From assembly GCF_009193135.1 (NCBI RefSeq), contig NZ_VUKC01000001.1, positions 372,001 through 436,000 on the forward strand: a stretch of DNA of 64,000 nt, read 5' to 3'. The notes below the pieces were generated by a model. That model saw nothing but the letters and a program-made list of their open reading frames with translations. It did no database searches and was not told the DNA's origin. The stretch is from Georgenia satyanarayanai (lineage in GTDB: Bacteria > Actinomycetota > Actinomycetes > Actinomycetales > Actinomycetaceae). Position numbers and translations under genes: made by a program. Shown here in pieces: positions 10,889 to 19,513 of this stretch; positions within the stretch are counted from its first letter, which is position 1; each line of letters opens with the position of its first letter.

Positions 10889-11628
10889 CGCCCCTCCGCG
10901 GCGTCCTCGGTCGGTTCCAGGGCGTACCCGACGCCGTGGACGGTCCGGACGAGGTCCGCGCCGAGCTTGCGGCGCAGCGCCTTGACGTGGGAGTCGACGG
11001 TGCGGGTGCCGGACGCGTCAGCCCAGTCCCACACCTCGGCGAGCAGCTTCTCCCGGGAGAACACGGTGCGGGGGCTCGCGGCGAGGCACACGAGCAGGTC
11101 GAACTCGGTGGGGGTGAGGTGGGCCTCGGTGCCGCCGCGGCGCACCCGGCGCTGGTTGCGGTCGATCTCGAGGTCGCCCAGGGTGAGCGGGGTCTCGCCG
11201 GGGTCACCGCTGTCCTCCACGGCCGTGCGGCGGGCCCGCTCGGCGCGCCGCAGCAGCGCCTTGAGGCGGGCGAGCAGCTCGCGCATGGAGAAGGGCTTGG
11301 TCATGTAGTCGTCGGCGCCCACGCCGAGCCCGACGAGGATGTCGGTCTCGTCGTCGCGCGCGGTGAGCATGAGGACCGGCACCTCGCGCTCTGCCTGGAT
11401 CCGGCGGCACACCTCGAGCCCGTCGAGCCCCGGCAGCATGACGTCGAGGACGACGACGTCGGGCACGAAGGTCCGTGCCGCCGCCACGCCGCCGTGACCG
11501 TCGCCGGCGATCTCCACCAGCCAGCCCTCGGCGGCGAGCCGGTGCGCGATCTGCGCCGCGATGTCCGGCTCGTCCTCGACGACGAGCACCCGGGTGGCAT
11601 CGGTGGTGGGGGGACCGGTGGGGGCCAT
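10885..11628 (-). CDS. OmpR/PhoB-family response regulator
   Basis: 247 aa. The receiver domain (VLVVEDEPD, phospho-Asp in VVVLDVMLP about residue 62, Lys in MTKPFSMRE) is joined to a winged-helix DNA-binding domain (LTLGDLEIDRNQRRV to RTVDSHVKALRRKLG and VHGVGYAL). The ATG at 11628 is preferred over the longer frame to 11646 because the receiver domain begins shortly after it. It is first gene of a two-gene operon with the kinase at 9773-10888 and divergent from the CBS-domain genes. Confidence 0.93.
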   Translation of the reverse strand: MAPTGPPTTDATRVLVVEDEPDIAAQIAHRLAAEGWLVEIAGDGHGGVAAARTFVPDVVVLDVMLPGLDGLEVCRRIQAEREVPVLMLTARDDETDILVGLGVGADDYMTKPFSMRELLARLKALLRRAERARRTAVEDSGDPGETPLTLGDLEIDRNQRRVRRGGTEAHLTPTEFDLLVCLAASPRTVFSREKLLAEVWDWADASGTRTVDSHVKALRRKLGADLVRTVHGVGYALEPTEDAAEGR

Positions 11629-11684
11629 GAGTGCACTCTGGCACACCGGTGCCCCGCAGCACCCCCGCGCGGACCCGCTGCCGG

Positions 11685-11690
11685 TATCCT
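11685..11690 (+). promoter_or_regulatory. -10 element (TATCCT) upstream of the CBS/CorC genes
   Basis: A good actinobacterial -10 hexamer, 10 nt before the ATG at 11700; the likely start site would leave almost no leader. No clear -35 is visible. Confidence 0.45.
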
Positions 11691-11699
11691 CACCGCACT

Positions 11700-11870
11700 A
11701 TGGCGCAGCGACAGACCAGCCCGCTGGAGGTCCCCGGCACCGCCGCGGGACCGGACGCGGACCCCCCGAGTCCCGAGGCGGACGCCGAGCCCCGACAACC
11801 GGGTGAGGCGGACGCCGAGCCCCCGAGTCCCGGCGGCCCCCTCCTCACACCCGGGCCACCTCGGTGCTGA
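11700..11870 (+). CDS. possible small Pro-rich ORF, leaderless, coupled to the CBS/CorC gene
   Basis: A 56-aa ORF (starts MAQRQTSPLEV) lies 10 nt after a -10-like hexamer and overlaps the next gene's GTG by 7 nt. Composition is Pro/Asp/Glu/Ala, with two near copies of a DADPPSPEADAEP-type stretch. No homology is recognised. It may be a leader ORF providing coupling, or simply non-coding 5' sequence. Confidence 0.3.
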   Translation: MAQRQTSPLEVPGTAAGPDADPPSPEADAEPRQPGEADAEPPSPGGPLLTPGPPRC

Positions 11871-13177
11871 CCGAGTGGCTGCTCGTCCTGCTGGGCGTGG
11901 TCCTCACCGCCGGCACCGCCGTCTTCGTCGCGGCCGAGTTCTCCCTCGTCGCGATGGACCCCGCCACCGTCGACCGGCGCGTGGCCTCCGGCGACAAGCG
12001 CGCCCTGGGCGTGCAGCGGGCCCTGCGGCACCTGTCGACCGAGCTCTCGGGCGCGCAGGTGGGCATCACGCTCACCACCGTCCTGCTCGGCTACACGGCG
12101 CAGTCGGCTCTCGTGACGCTGCTCAGCGGACCGCTCGGCTCCACCGGGCTCGCCGCCGCGGCCGCCGGCGCGACCGCCGTCGTCGTCTCCCTCGTCCTCG
12201 TCAACGGCTTCTCCATGCTCTTCGGGGAGCTCGTCCCCAAGAACCTCGCCCTCGCCGACCCGTTCGCGACGGCGGGGGTCGTCGCCCCGCTGCAGCGGGC
12301 CTTCACCCGGGTGCTGCGCCCGGTCATCTCGCTCCTCAACGGCAACGCGAACGCGGTCCTGCGCCGCTTCGGCGTCGAGCCGGTCGAGGAGCTCGCCGGC
12401 GGCCGCTCCGCCAGTGAGCTCACCGCACTCGTGCGCCGCTCCGCCGAGCAGGGCACGCTCGACATCGGCACGGCGACGCTCCTCACCCGTTCCATCGGGA
12501 TCGGGGCGCTCACCGCCGTCGACGTCATGACCGACCGCGTGCGGATGACGGCGCTGCCGCGCACGGCGACGGCGGCCGACGTCGTCGCCGCCGCCCGCCG
12601 CACCGGCCACTCGCGCTTCCCGGTCCTCGGGGACGACGACGACGACGTCGTCGGCCTCGTCAACCTGCGCCGGGCCATCGCCGTGCCCCACGACCGTCGC
12701 GCCGACGTCCCCGTGTCGGCCGGCAGCCTGATGATCCCGGCGCCGCGCGTGCCCGAGACGCTGGGCCTGGCGGCACTGCTCGTCTCCCTGCGCGACGACG
12801 GCATGCAGATGGCCGTCGTCGTCGACGAGTACGGCGGCACCTCCGGCATCGTCACCCTCGAGGACGTCGTCGAGGAGATCGTCGGCGAGGTGTCCGACGA
12901 GCACGACCGTCGCCGCACCGGTGCGCACGAGACGGCGGACGGCAGCTGGGTCGTGCCCGGCGTCATGCGCCCCGACGAGCTCGCGCACCTCGCCCACCTC
13001 GTCGTCCCCGACGACGGCCCCTACGAGACCCTCGGCGGCCTCGTCATGGCCCGGCTCGGACGGATCGCCGAGGTCGGTGACGACGTCGAGCTGCCCGGTG
13101 TCGTCCTGCGCGTCGAGCTCATGGACGGCCGGCGCATCGAGCGGCTGCGCGTGCGCGGGCTAGAGGTGGACGCGTGA
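11864..13177 (+). CDS. CNNM/CorC-type membrane protein with CBS domains (hemolysin C family)
   Basis: 437 aa. An N-terminal DUF21/CNNM membrane domain (residues 1-200, several helices, with the motif AAEFSLVAMDPATVDRR) precedes a CBS pair (about 215-335, with DEYGGTSGIVTLEDVVEEIVGE) and a C-terminal CorC_HlyC domain (about 345-432, MRPDELAH to GGLVMARLGRI). The family is linked to Mg2+/Co2+ export or homeostasis; direct hemolysis is not implied. GTG start, overlapping the small ORF at 11700. The next paralogue is coupled by a 4-nt overlap, so the two may form a hetero-oligomer. Confidence 0.9.
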   Translation: MLTEWLLVLLGVVLTAGTAVFVAAEFSLVAMDPATVDRRVASGDKRALGVQRALRHLSTELSGAQVGITLTTVLLGYTAQSALVTLLSGPLGSTGLAAAAAGATAVVVSLVLVNGFSMLFGELVPKNLALADPFATAGVVAPLQRAFTRVLRPVISLLNGNANAVLRRFGVEPVEELAGGRSASELTALVRRSAEQGTLDIGTATLLTRSIGIGALTAVDVMTDRVRMTALPRTATAADVVAAARRTGHSRFPVLGDDDDDVVGLVNLRRAIAVPHDRRADVPVSAGSLMIPAPRVPETLGLAALLVSLRDDGMQMAVVVDEYGGTSGIVTLEDVVEEIVGEVSDEHDRRRTGAHETADGSWVVPGVMRPDELAHLAHLVVPDDGPYETLGGLVMARLGRIAEVGDDVELPGVVLRVELMDGRRIERLRVRGLEVDA

Positions 13178-14220
13178 GCTCGGGGACCGCGCTGCTCGTC
13201 GGCCTCGTCCTGCTCGTGGCGAACGCGTTCTTCGTCGGTGCCGAGTTCGCGATCATGTCCGCCCGGCGCAGCCGGGTCGAGCCGCTCGCCGAGACCTCCC
13301 GCCGTGCCCGCACGGTGCTGTGGGCCATGGAGCACGCGACGCTCATGATGGCCTGTGCCCAGCTCGGCATCACCGTCTGCTCCACGGGGATCGGCGCGGT
13401 GGCCGAGCCGGCGGTCGCCCGCCTCGTCGAGGGCCCGCTCATGGACGCCGGGCTGCCCGCCGCGTCCGCGCACGTCGTCGGCTTCGCCGTCGCGCTCGCG
13501 CTCGTCATCTACCTCCACGTCGTCGTCGGCGAGATGGTGCCGAAGAACCTCGCGGTCACCAGCCCGGAGAGGGCGGCGCTGTGGTTCGGGCCGCCGCTCG
13601 TCCTCCTGTCCCGTGTCCTGTCCCCGCTCATCCGGGCGCTCAACGCGCTGGCCAACATCGTCCTGCGGGTGTGCGGCGTCGAGCCGAAGGACGAGGTCGC
13701 CTCGGCCTTCACCGCCGAGGAGGTCGCCGCGATCATCGAGCGCTCGCAGCGGGAGGGCGTCCTCCAGGACGAGCTCGGGCTGCTGTCCGGGGCCCTGGAG
13801 TTCTCCGAGAAGAACGCCGCCGAGGTCATGGTCGCCGATGAGAACCTCGTCACCCTGGAGGACGGGACCACCCCCGCGGCCTTCGAGGCGGCGGTCGCGC
13901 GGACGGGGTTCTCGCGCTTCCCGGTGCGCAACCTCGACGGGACCGTCCACGGGTACCTCCACATCAAGGACGTCCTCTACGCCGACGGCCCGCTGAGGGC
14001 CCAGCCGGTCCCGCGCTGGCGGGTGCGCGCACTGCCCAGAGTGGCGCCGTCGGACGAGATCGAGGACGTCCTGGCCGTCATGCAGCGCACCGGCACCCAC
14101 CTCGCCGGGGTAGGGCTCCGGGGCGGCCCGACCGTCGGTGTCGTCTTCCTCGAGGACATCCTCGAGGAGCTCGTCGGCGAGGTGTCTGACTCGATGCAGC
14201 GCCACGGCGCCGCCTCCTGA
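13174..14220 (+). CDS. second CNNM/CorC-type membrane protein with CBS domains, no CorC_HlyC tail
   Basis: 348 aa, paralogue of the preceding gene and overlapping it by GTGA. The DUF21/CNNM domain (residues 1-195, motif GAEFAIMSARRSRVE, and GEMVPKNLAV) is followed by a CBS pair (about 205-340, ending VGVVFLEDILEELVGEVSD). It ends right after the CBS module, so it is shorter than its partner and lacks the C-terminal domain. A tandem long/short pair of this kind is common in actinobacteria. Confidence 0.9.
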   Translation: MSSGTALLVGLVLLVANAFFVGAEFAIMSARRSRVEPLAETSRRARTVLWAMEHATLMMACAQLGITVCSTGIGAVAEPAVARLVEGPLMDAGLPAASAHVVGFAVALALVIYLHVVVGEMVPKNLAVTSPERAALWFGPPLVLLSRVLSPLIRALNALANIVLRVCGVEPKDEVASAFTAEEVAAIIERSQREGVLQDELGLLSGALEFSEKNAAEVMVADENLVTLEDGTTPAAFEAAVARTGFSRFPVRNLDGTVHGYLHIKDVLYADGPLRAQPVPRWRVRALPRVAPSDEIEDVLAVMQRTGTHLAGVGLRGGPTVGVVFLEDILEELVGEVSDSMQRHGAAS

Positions 14221-14274
14221 ACCACTCGTGCACAGGGTCCGACGCGTTTGTGGACTCGATGACGCCGGTGTCGT

Positions 14275-14280
14275 TACTGT
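14275..14280 (+). promoter_or_regulatory. -10 element (TACTGT) for the first M23 gene
   Basis: TACTGT sits 53 nt before the ATG at 14334. It lies between the half-sites GTGTC and GACAC (14268-14291), a possible operator. Confidence 0.4.
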
Positions 14281-14333
14281 TTCGTGACACGCCGGTCCGT
14301 CCGGCGGCCCTCCATTCCACCGAAAGGTTCCCT

Positions 14334-15428
14334 ATGCCCGCGCGCGCCTCGATGCCCTCCTCGGCACCGGTGACGCGACGGCAGCTTCGGGAGGCAGAGC
14401 GCCGCAACGAGCAGCTCGCCGTCCGAGAGGCGGCCGCCCACGCGGCGTCCGCGCTCACCGGCTCGCTCGTCGCCACCGACCCGCTCGACGGGCCCACCGG
14501 GCGCGTCGACCAGGCAGGGCACGTGGCCACCGTCCCGCTCGACGGCACGCTCGCCCCCGTCCGTCCGCAGTACCGCAGCCGCGCCGAGCTGCGGGCCGCT
14601 GAGCAGGCCTCCACGCGCCGCCCGGCCCGTCTGCGCGCCCCCCGCTGGATGCCGCGCGCCGCCGTCCTCGGTGCGCTCGGCGCCGCGACGATCGTCGCCC
14701 CGCTCGCCGGCTTCGTCGGCGCCGACGAGGGTGTCGCCGAGGAGCTGCCCGCCGTCGCCACCGTCCCGGCCGGCCAGACCGTCCTCGACGCCCTCGACGC
14801 CGCGGCGACCCAGCTCGACTCGGACGCCGCCGGGAGCACGGCCGCCCTCCTTGCCGACTCCAGCGCCTCGGCCCGCGCGCTCGTCCAGAGCTCGCGCAGC
14901 GTCGACCGTGACGCCGCCGTGTGCAGCTCCCTCACCGGCAGCGGCGCCAACGGTGCCGGCGCCGCCCTCGGTGCCGAGCGGATGGCCATGCCCCTCGCTG
15001 TGGGCACCTACACCCAGAGCTCCCTGTACGGGAACCGGGTCCACCCGATCCAGGGCACCTGGACCAAGCACGAGGGCCTGGACTTCGCCGCGCCGCTCGG
15101 CACACCCATCCACGCGGTCGCCGACGGCGTCGTCGTCCACGCGGGCGAGGGCCTGGACGGGCGCTCAAGCATGCTCGTCATCCTCGAGCACGAGATCGAC
15201 GGGCAGACCTTCTACAGCTGGTACGTCCACATGTACGAGGACGGCGTCTTCGTCACCGAGGGCCAGCAGGTCCGCGGCGGCGAGGTCATCGGCGAGGTGG
15301 GCAACAACGGCAACTCCACCGGGCCGCACCTCCACCTCGAGATCCACCTCGACGAGTCCGGGACGACGACGGACCCCGGCGCCTTCCTCGCCGACCACGA
15401 CGCCGTCATGATCTCTCCCGACTGCTGA
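14334..15428 (+). CDS. membrane-anchored M23 (LytM) peptidase
   Basis: 364 aa. A cytoplasmic N-terminal region of about 100 residues with the motif TRRQLREAERR is followed by one membrane helix (about 107-126), an Ala-rich extracellular linker and a LytM domain (about 225-350). Zn ligands are present: HEGLDFAAP and the block NSTGPHLHLEIH. The ATG at 14334 has an AAAGG site 7 nt upstream; the frame extends to 14250 without support. It probably cleaves peptide crosslinks in peptidoglycan. Its closest relative in the window is the next gene, suggesting tandem duplication. Confidence 0.9.
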   Translation: MPARASMPSSAPVTRRQLREAERRNEQLAVREAAAHAASALTGSLVATDPLDGPTGRVDQAGHVATVPLDGTLAPVRPQYRSRAELRAAEQASTRRPARLRAPRWMPRAAVLGALGAATIVAPLAGFVGADEGVAEELPAVATVPAGQTVLDALDAAATQLDSDAAGSTAALLADSSASARALVQSSRSVDRDAAVCSSLTGSGANGAGAALGAERMAMPLAVGTYTQSSLYGNRVHPIQGTWTKHEGLDFAAPLGTPIHAVADGVVVHAGEGLDGRSSMLVILEHEIDGQTFYSWYVHMYEDGVFVTEGQQVRGGEVIGEVGNNGNSTGPHLHLEIHLDESGTTTDPGAFLADHDAVMISPDC

Positions 15429-15474
15429 GGCCCCTGCCCTCCGGTCTGCCCGATGAGCGGATGGACCGGGGCCT
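15428..15474 (+). terminator. inverted repeat between the two M23 genes
   Basis: AGGCCCC (15428-15434) can pair with GGGGCCT (15468-15474) across a loop of about 33 nt that can form a smaller inner stem. It is a weak terminator candidate immediately after the first M23 stop. Confidence 0.35.
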
Positions 15475-15485
15475 GTGACCTCGGT

Positions 15486-15491
15486 TACGCT
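15486..15491 (+). promoter_or_regulatory. -10 element (TACGCT) for the second M23 gene
   Basis: TACGCT lies 45 nt before the ATG at 15537, within GGTTACGCTGGG. It supports independent transcription of the second M23 gene. Confidence 0.4.
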
Positions 15492-15536
15492 GGGCCAGCC
15501 GCGTGCCCGCGCGGCTGCGAGCTCAAGGGGACGTGG

Positions 15537-16841
15537 ATGTCACTGACTGCAGGGGGGTTGCCGGCGCCCGACGCCGACGCCCCTGCGCCCGACTCGCGCC
15601 CCGGCTGGCTGGCCCGGCTGCGGCGCACCGGCCTGGTCGGCTGCGCCGCGCTGCTCGTGGGGAGCACGGCCCTGACGACCGCCGGCACGTCCGTGCCGGA
15701 CCCGACGAAGGTCCTCGGCGGTGCCTTCGTCACGGCGAACCTCACCCTCGAGGCCGAGCCCGTCGAGCTCGCCGAGGCCGCCGAGACCTTCGGGCTCGGG
15801 GGCGGTGTCACGCTCGTCGCGGACTCGGTGGCCACGCTCAAGGCCCACACCGACCCCTTCAGCGACACCCCGCTCTGCGCCAGCTACCCGGTGGCACCGG
15901 GCGCCTACCGGGTGACCTCCCCCTACGGCTACCGCACGCACCCGATCTTCGGCACGTACACGATGCACATGGGCGTGGACTTCGCCGCGCCGCTCGGCAC
16001 GCCCATCCACGCCATCACCGACGGCACGGTCGTCTACACCGGGGCCGGGCGGCTGGGCCGGTCCAGCGAGCTCGTCATCATCGAGCACACGGTCAAGGAC
16101 ACGACCTTCTACAGCTGGTACGTCCACATGTACCCCGACGGCGTCTTCGTCGAGCCCGGGCAGCACGTGCGCGCCGGCGAGGTCATCGCCGAGGTGGGCA
16201 GCAACGGCAACTCCACCGGCCCCCACCTGCACTTCGAGATCCACACCTCCGACGCCGGGCTCGGGCTGACGAAGACGCCGGTGACCCGCACGTCGACGGC
16301 GCTACGCGTCTCGCCCGCCGCGCACGTGACCGAGACCCCGGACCCGGAGGAGACGCCGAGCCCGGACCCGGACGAGACGCCGGACCCGGACGAGACCCCC
16401 AGCCCGGACCCGGACGAGACGCCGGACCCGGACGAGACCCCCAGCCCGGACCCGGACCCGGACGAGACTCCCAGCCCGGGGCCGAGCGAGACGCCGAGCC
16501 CGGACCCGAGCGAGACCCCGAGCCCGGCCCCGAGCGAGACGCCCAGCCCGGACCCGGACGAGACGCCGAGCCCCGAGCCGAGCCAGACCCCGAGCCCCGA
16601 GCCGAGCCAGACCCCGAGCCCGGGGCCGAGCGAGACCCCCAGCCCGGCGCCCACGGAGGAGCCGTCGGAGGAGCCCACCGAGGAGCCGAGCGCCGCGGAG
16701 CCCTCGGACGAGGCCACCGCCGACCCCCGGCCGCGCAACCCCTTCCCCACCCGCGCCTACGGCACGACCGTCGACCCGCTGCCCTTCCTCGCCTCGCTCG
16801 GCCTCACCCTGGTCGCCCCGGTCCAGTGCACGGCTCCCTGA
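15537..16841 (+). CDS. M23 (LytM) peptidase with long Pro/Asp/Glu/Ser repeat tail
   Basis: 434 aa. One N-terminal membrane or signal helix (about residues 29-50) is followed by an M23 domain (about 115-240: RTHPIFGTYTMHMGVDFAAP, then NSTGPHLHFEIH), with all Zn ligands kept. Residues about 265-400 are a low-complexity tail of ETPSPDPD/ETPSPGPS-type units, likely spanning or gripping the cell wall, ending in a short less repetitive segment with one Cys. The ATG at 15537 has AAGGGG upstream; the frame extends to 15453 without support. It is closely related to the preceding gene in the LytM domain but not in the tail. Confidence 0.88.
   Translation: MSLTAGGLPAPDADAPAPDSRPGWLARLRRTGLVGCAALLVGSTALTTAGTSVPDPTKVLGGAFVTANLTLEAEPVELAEAAETFGLGGGVTLVADSVATLKAHTDPFSDTPLCASYPVAPGAYRVTSPYGYRTHPIFGTYTMHMGVDFAAPLGTPIHAITDGTVVYTGAGRLGRSSELVIIEHTVKDTTFYSWYVHMYPDGVFVEPGQHVRAGEVIAEVGSNGNSTGPHLHFEIHTSDAGLGLTKTPVTRTSTALRVSPAAHVTETPDPEETPSPDPDETPDPDETPSPDPDETPDPDETPSPDPDPDETPSPGPSETPSPDPSETPSPAPSETPSPDPDETPSPEPSQTPSPEPSQTPSPGPSETPSPAPTEEPSEEPTEEPSAAEPSDEATADPRPRNPFPTRAYGTTVDPLPFLASLGLTLVAPVQCTAP
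16336..16670 (+). repeat. degenerate tandem coding repeat in the M23 tail
   Basis: Repeated GC-rich units of mainly 12, 18 and 24 bp encode TPSPDPDE, TPDPDE, TPSPGPSE and similar. Unit order is irregular, suggesting slippage-driven change. Confidence 0.85.
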
Positions 16842-17683
16842 GCGGCGGCGCCGCCGGGGGGAGCCCCTACCTCGACCGGCCCGGCCCGGCCGCCCTCGCG
16901 CACCGCGGGGGAGCGGCGGAGGTGGCGGAGAACTCCCGCGCCGCGCTCGAGCACGCCGACGCGCTCGGCTACCGCTACTTCGAGACCGACGTCCGCCGCA
17001 CCGCGGACGGCGTCGTCGTCCTCCACCACGACGCGACGCTCGACAGGACGACCACCGGCCACGGTCCGCTCTCGGCGCTGACCTGGGCGCAGGCCGCGCG
17101 CCTGCGCGACCACTCCGGTGGCCGGCTCGTGCGGCTCGACGAGGCGCTCGCGGACTTCCCGGGGCTGCGCCTGAACATCGACCTCAAGGAGGACGGCGTC
17201 ATCGGCCCGGCGCTCCGGGTCGTCGCCGAGGCCGGAGCGGGCGACCGCGTGTGCCTCGCGTCCTTCGCCGACCGCCGGCTGCAGGTCGTGCGTCGGGCCA
17301 CCCGGGGGCGGGTCGCCACGAGCCTGGCCAGGCAGGAGACCGCGCGGCTCGTCCTCGCCGCGACGCTCGGTGCGCCGGCCCGGGGGGTCCCCACGCCGTC
17401 GGGCACGACGACGGACCGCGCCGTGTGCGTCCAGGTGCCCGTGCGCCACCGCGGAGTCCCCGTCGTCACCCCGGCGTTCGTCCAGCGGGCCCACCGGTTG
17501 GGGCTGGAGGTCCACGTGTGGACGATCGACGACGCCCCCACGATGCACCGGCTCCTCGACCTCGGCGTCGACGGCCTCGTCACCGACCGTCCCACCGTGC
17601 TGCGCGAGGTCCTGCGGGCCCGCGGGGAGTGGTACGGCGGCGCCCGTGACGACCGCTCGACGGGCTTGTCGGCCCACGTGTGA
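16826..17683 (+). CDS. glycerophosphodiester phosphodiesterase (GDPD family)
   Basis: 285 aa, no signal peptide. It hydrolyses glycerophosphodiesters to glycerol-3-phosphate and an alcohol. Motifs: LAHRGGAAEVAENS (catalytic His-Arg), FETDVRRTADGVVVLHHD (metal and second His), NIDLKED, and the C-terminal HVWTIDD with GLVTDRP. The start is taken as GTG at 16826, overlapping the M23 gene by 16 nt; no convincing ribosome site is visible, so coupling is likely. No other start fits between the upstream stop and the catalytic motif. Confidence 0.9.
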   Translation: MHGSLSGGAAGGSPYLDRPGPAALAHRGGAAEVAENSRAALEHADALGYRYFETDVRRTADGVVVLHHDATLDRTTTGHGPLSALTWAQAARLRDHSGGRLVRLDEALADFPGLRLNIDLKEDGVIGPALRVVAEAGAGDRVCLASFADRRLQVVRRATRGRVATSLARQETARLVLAATLGAPARGVPTPSGTTTDRAVCVQVPVRHRGVPVVTPAFVQRAHRLGLEVHVWTIDDAPTMHRLLDLGVDGLVTDRPTVLREVLRARGEWYGGARDDRSTGLSAHV

Positions 17684-17724
17684 ACAGCCCCCTACGGGGC
17701 GGCGGCGTGGTGCACAATGTGGCG

Positions 17725-18315
17725 ATGACCCTCCACGAGTCGCACACCGACCCGCGCACGCGGCGCACGCTGGCGCTCCTGGAGCGTGCTATGACCACCC
17801 TCCTCGAGGACCAGTCGATCAGCGAGATCAACGTGTCCGAGCTGTGCCGGGTGGCCGGCATCCACCGGACCACCTTCTACAAGCACTTCTCCTCGGTCGC
17901 GGAGTTCGCCGGCCACATGTTCTCGACGCTCATCGACGACCTCGCCTCGGTGGACGTGACGAACCTGCCGGACGACATCGACCAGGTGGTCGAGACCTAC
18001 CGTGCCTCGCTGGCCGGGATGCTCGACCACGTGGCGGCCAACCGGCCGGCCTACCGCCGCCTCTTCGCCAGCGACGGCGACCACCAGTTCCAGCGCATCG
18101 TCGCCGACACCCTCGCCGAGCGTGCGGTCGAGGCACACCGCCGGCTGACGGACCGCGGGCGGGTCATCGACATCGACGAGATGACGGCCGCGCAGCTGGT
18201 GGGGGCCGGCTGCGCCGCGGCGGTGGGGGTGTGGGCGGCGCAGGACACGACCGACTCCGCCACCCGCTCCCGGGAGATCATGTCCGCGCTGCCGCGGTGG
18301 TGGTCCCCGAGCTGA
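17725..18315 (+). CDS. TetR/AcrR-family transcriptional regulator
   Basis: 196 aa. The N-terminal helix-turn-helix (about residues 31-55, ISEINVSELCRVAGIHRTTFYKHF) is clear; the C-terminal ligand/dimer domain is not assignable to a subclass by eye. The ATG at 17725 is preferred; GTG at 17710 or 17680 would lengthen it. There is no adjacent efflux or catabolic gene to suggest a target; the GDPD gene just upstream on the same strand could be a partner. Confidence 0.85.
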   Translation: MTLHESHTDPRTRRTLALLERAMTTLLEDQSISEINVSELCRVAGIHRTTFYKHFSSVAEFAGHMFSTLIDDLASVDVTNLPDDIDQVVETYRASLAGMLDHVAANRPAYRRLFASDGDHQFQRIVADTLAERAVEAHRRLTDRGRVIDIDEMTAAQLVGAGCAAAVGVWAAQDTTDSATRSREIMSALPRWWSPS

Positions 18316-18341
18316 GGCCGCCCGTCCCCGGGCAGCATGAG

Positions 18342-18414
18342 TGCCCCCGACTGGACTCGAACCAGCGACCTTCTGCTCCGGAGGCAGACGCTCTATCCAC
18401 TGAGCTACAGGGGC
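18342..18414 (-). tRNA. tRNA-Arg (anticodon CCG)
   Basis: 73-nt cloverleaf on the minus strand. Acceptor GCCCCTG pairs with CGGGGGC including one T-G pair; D arm GCTC/GAGC; anticodon stem TCTGC/GCAGA with loop CTCCGGA (anticodon CCG); T arm with loop TTCGAGT. The discriminator base is A and CCA is not encoded. It reads CGG Arg codons, which are frequent in this GC-rich genome. Confidence 0.97.
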
Positions 18415-18521
18415 ACGACGCCTGGCGATGCTATCAGGGAGCGCGCGCCATCCTGACATCGCCCGGACGTGGCGCCCGCCACGTCCGGCGGTCGTGGGAC
18501 GACAGGGGGAGGATGAGGTCC

Positions 18522-18527
18522 TAGGGT
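18522..18527 (+). promoter_or_regulatory. -10 element (TAGGGT) for the membrane protein gene
   Basis: TAGGGT lies 49 nt upstream of the ATG at 18577, which itself has AAGGAG at 18566-18571. Confidence 0.4.
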
Positions 18528-18576
18528 GGACGCCGCACTTCCCAGGCGTTCCCGCGCCGGACGTGAAGGAGACGAC

Positions 18577-19470
18577 ATGAGCCAGCAGCCGCCCCCGGGC
18601 CCGACGCCCGGACCGTCCGACGACGACGCCCCCCGCGACGAGGGCGAGAGCTTCGCGCGCTCGCCGTACGACACGCCGGACACCCCGCCCGCCGACGCGG
18701 CCGACGCGACGGCCGCCTACCCGGCCGCGAGCTACGGCCAGGCCCCCGACCCCGGCCGCACGATCTACTCCGACGCGAGCACCACCGAGCCGGAGCCGGA
18801 GCCCGAGCCCGACGGCGGGCGACCGCGCTGGGTGCTGCCGGTGGTCATCGCCGTCGTCCTCCTCCTCGTGGCGGGCGGCATCGCCGCCGCCCTCCTCCTG
18901 GGTGGTGACGACGAGGACCCGTCGCCCGCGACGTCGCCGAGCCCGACGGCGGAGGCGACCACGACGCCCGGTGAGACCGAGGAGCCGACGGAGCCCGCGA
19001 CCACCGAGGAGCCGACGGAGGAGCCCACCGAGGAGCCGAGCGCCGCCACGGAGGAGCCGACCGAGGAGCCGGCGTCCGAGCTGCTCGGCGACCTCGACGA
19101 GACCGTGTCCGTCGGTGACCTCACCTTCGAGCTCTCCGAGGAGGGCTTCACGCCCGACGACCGCGTCAACGGCGCGGTCGAGGCCTACCGCGGCACCTAC
19201 GTCAGCGGCGACGAGACGATCGAGATGCGGGCGACCCTGTGGCCCGACAACGAGGCCGCCGACGCCTTCGCCGCCGAGATGGTCGAGGCCGTCGACGGTG
19301 AGCAGGTCGACACCGGTGACACCTACACCAACGAGACCGGCACGTTCTGGGCCTTCTTCCTCGAGGACGAGCGCGGTCGCTACATCTGGACCACCGACCG
19401 CGGCCACGTCCTGCAGATCACCGGGAGCGCCGACTACGTGAGCCAGTTCTACGCCAGCCTCCCGCTGTAG
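18577..19470 (+). CDS. single-pass membrane protein with acidic Thr/Pro-rich stalk, unknown function
   Basis: 297 aa. A Pro/Asp/Glu-rich cytoplasmic N-terminus (1-86) is followed by one helix (about 87-108), a Thr/Glu/Pro stalk with EEPTEEP-type repeats (about 115-170), and a compact extracellular domain of about 120 residues (VSVGDLTFELSEEGFTPDD to the C-terminus). The globular part resembles no family I can name. The start at 18577 is chosen for its ribosome site; the frame extends to 18526. Flanked by its own promoter and a terminator, it appears monocistronic. Confidence 0.8.
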   Translation: MSQQPPPGPTPGPSDDDAPRDEGESFARSPYDTPDTPPADAADATAAYPAASYGQAPDPGRTIYSDASTTEPEPEPEPDGGRPRWVLPVVIAVVLLLVAGGIAAALLLGGDDEDPSPATSPSPTAEATTTPGETEEPTEPATTEEPTEEPTEEPSAATEEPTEEPASELLGDLDETVSVGDLTFELSEEGFTPDDRVNGAVEAYRGTYVSGDETIEMRATLWPDNEAADAFAAEMVEAVDGEQVDTGDTYTNETGTFWAFFLEDERGRYIWTTDRGHVLQITGSADYVSQFYASLPL

Positions 19471-19495
19471 CCCGCTCGCCGGCGCACCGAGCGGG
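19471..19495 (+). terminator. hairpin after the membrane protein gene
   Basis: CCCGCTCG (19471-19478) pairs with CGAGCGGG (19488-19495): 8 bp, 9-nt loop, directly after the stop codon and before the argS promoter. Confidence 0.6.
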
Positions 19496-19513
19496 GACGC
19501 CGTGCCGCGCTAG

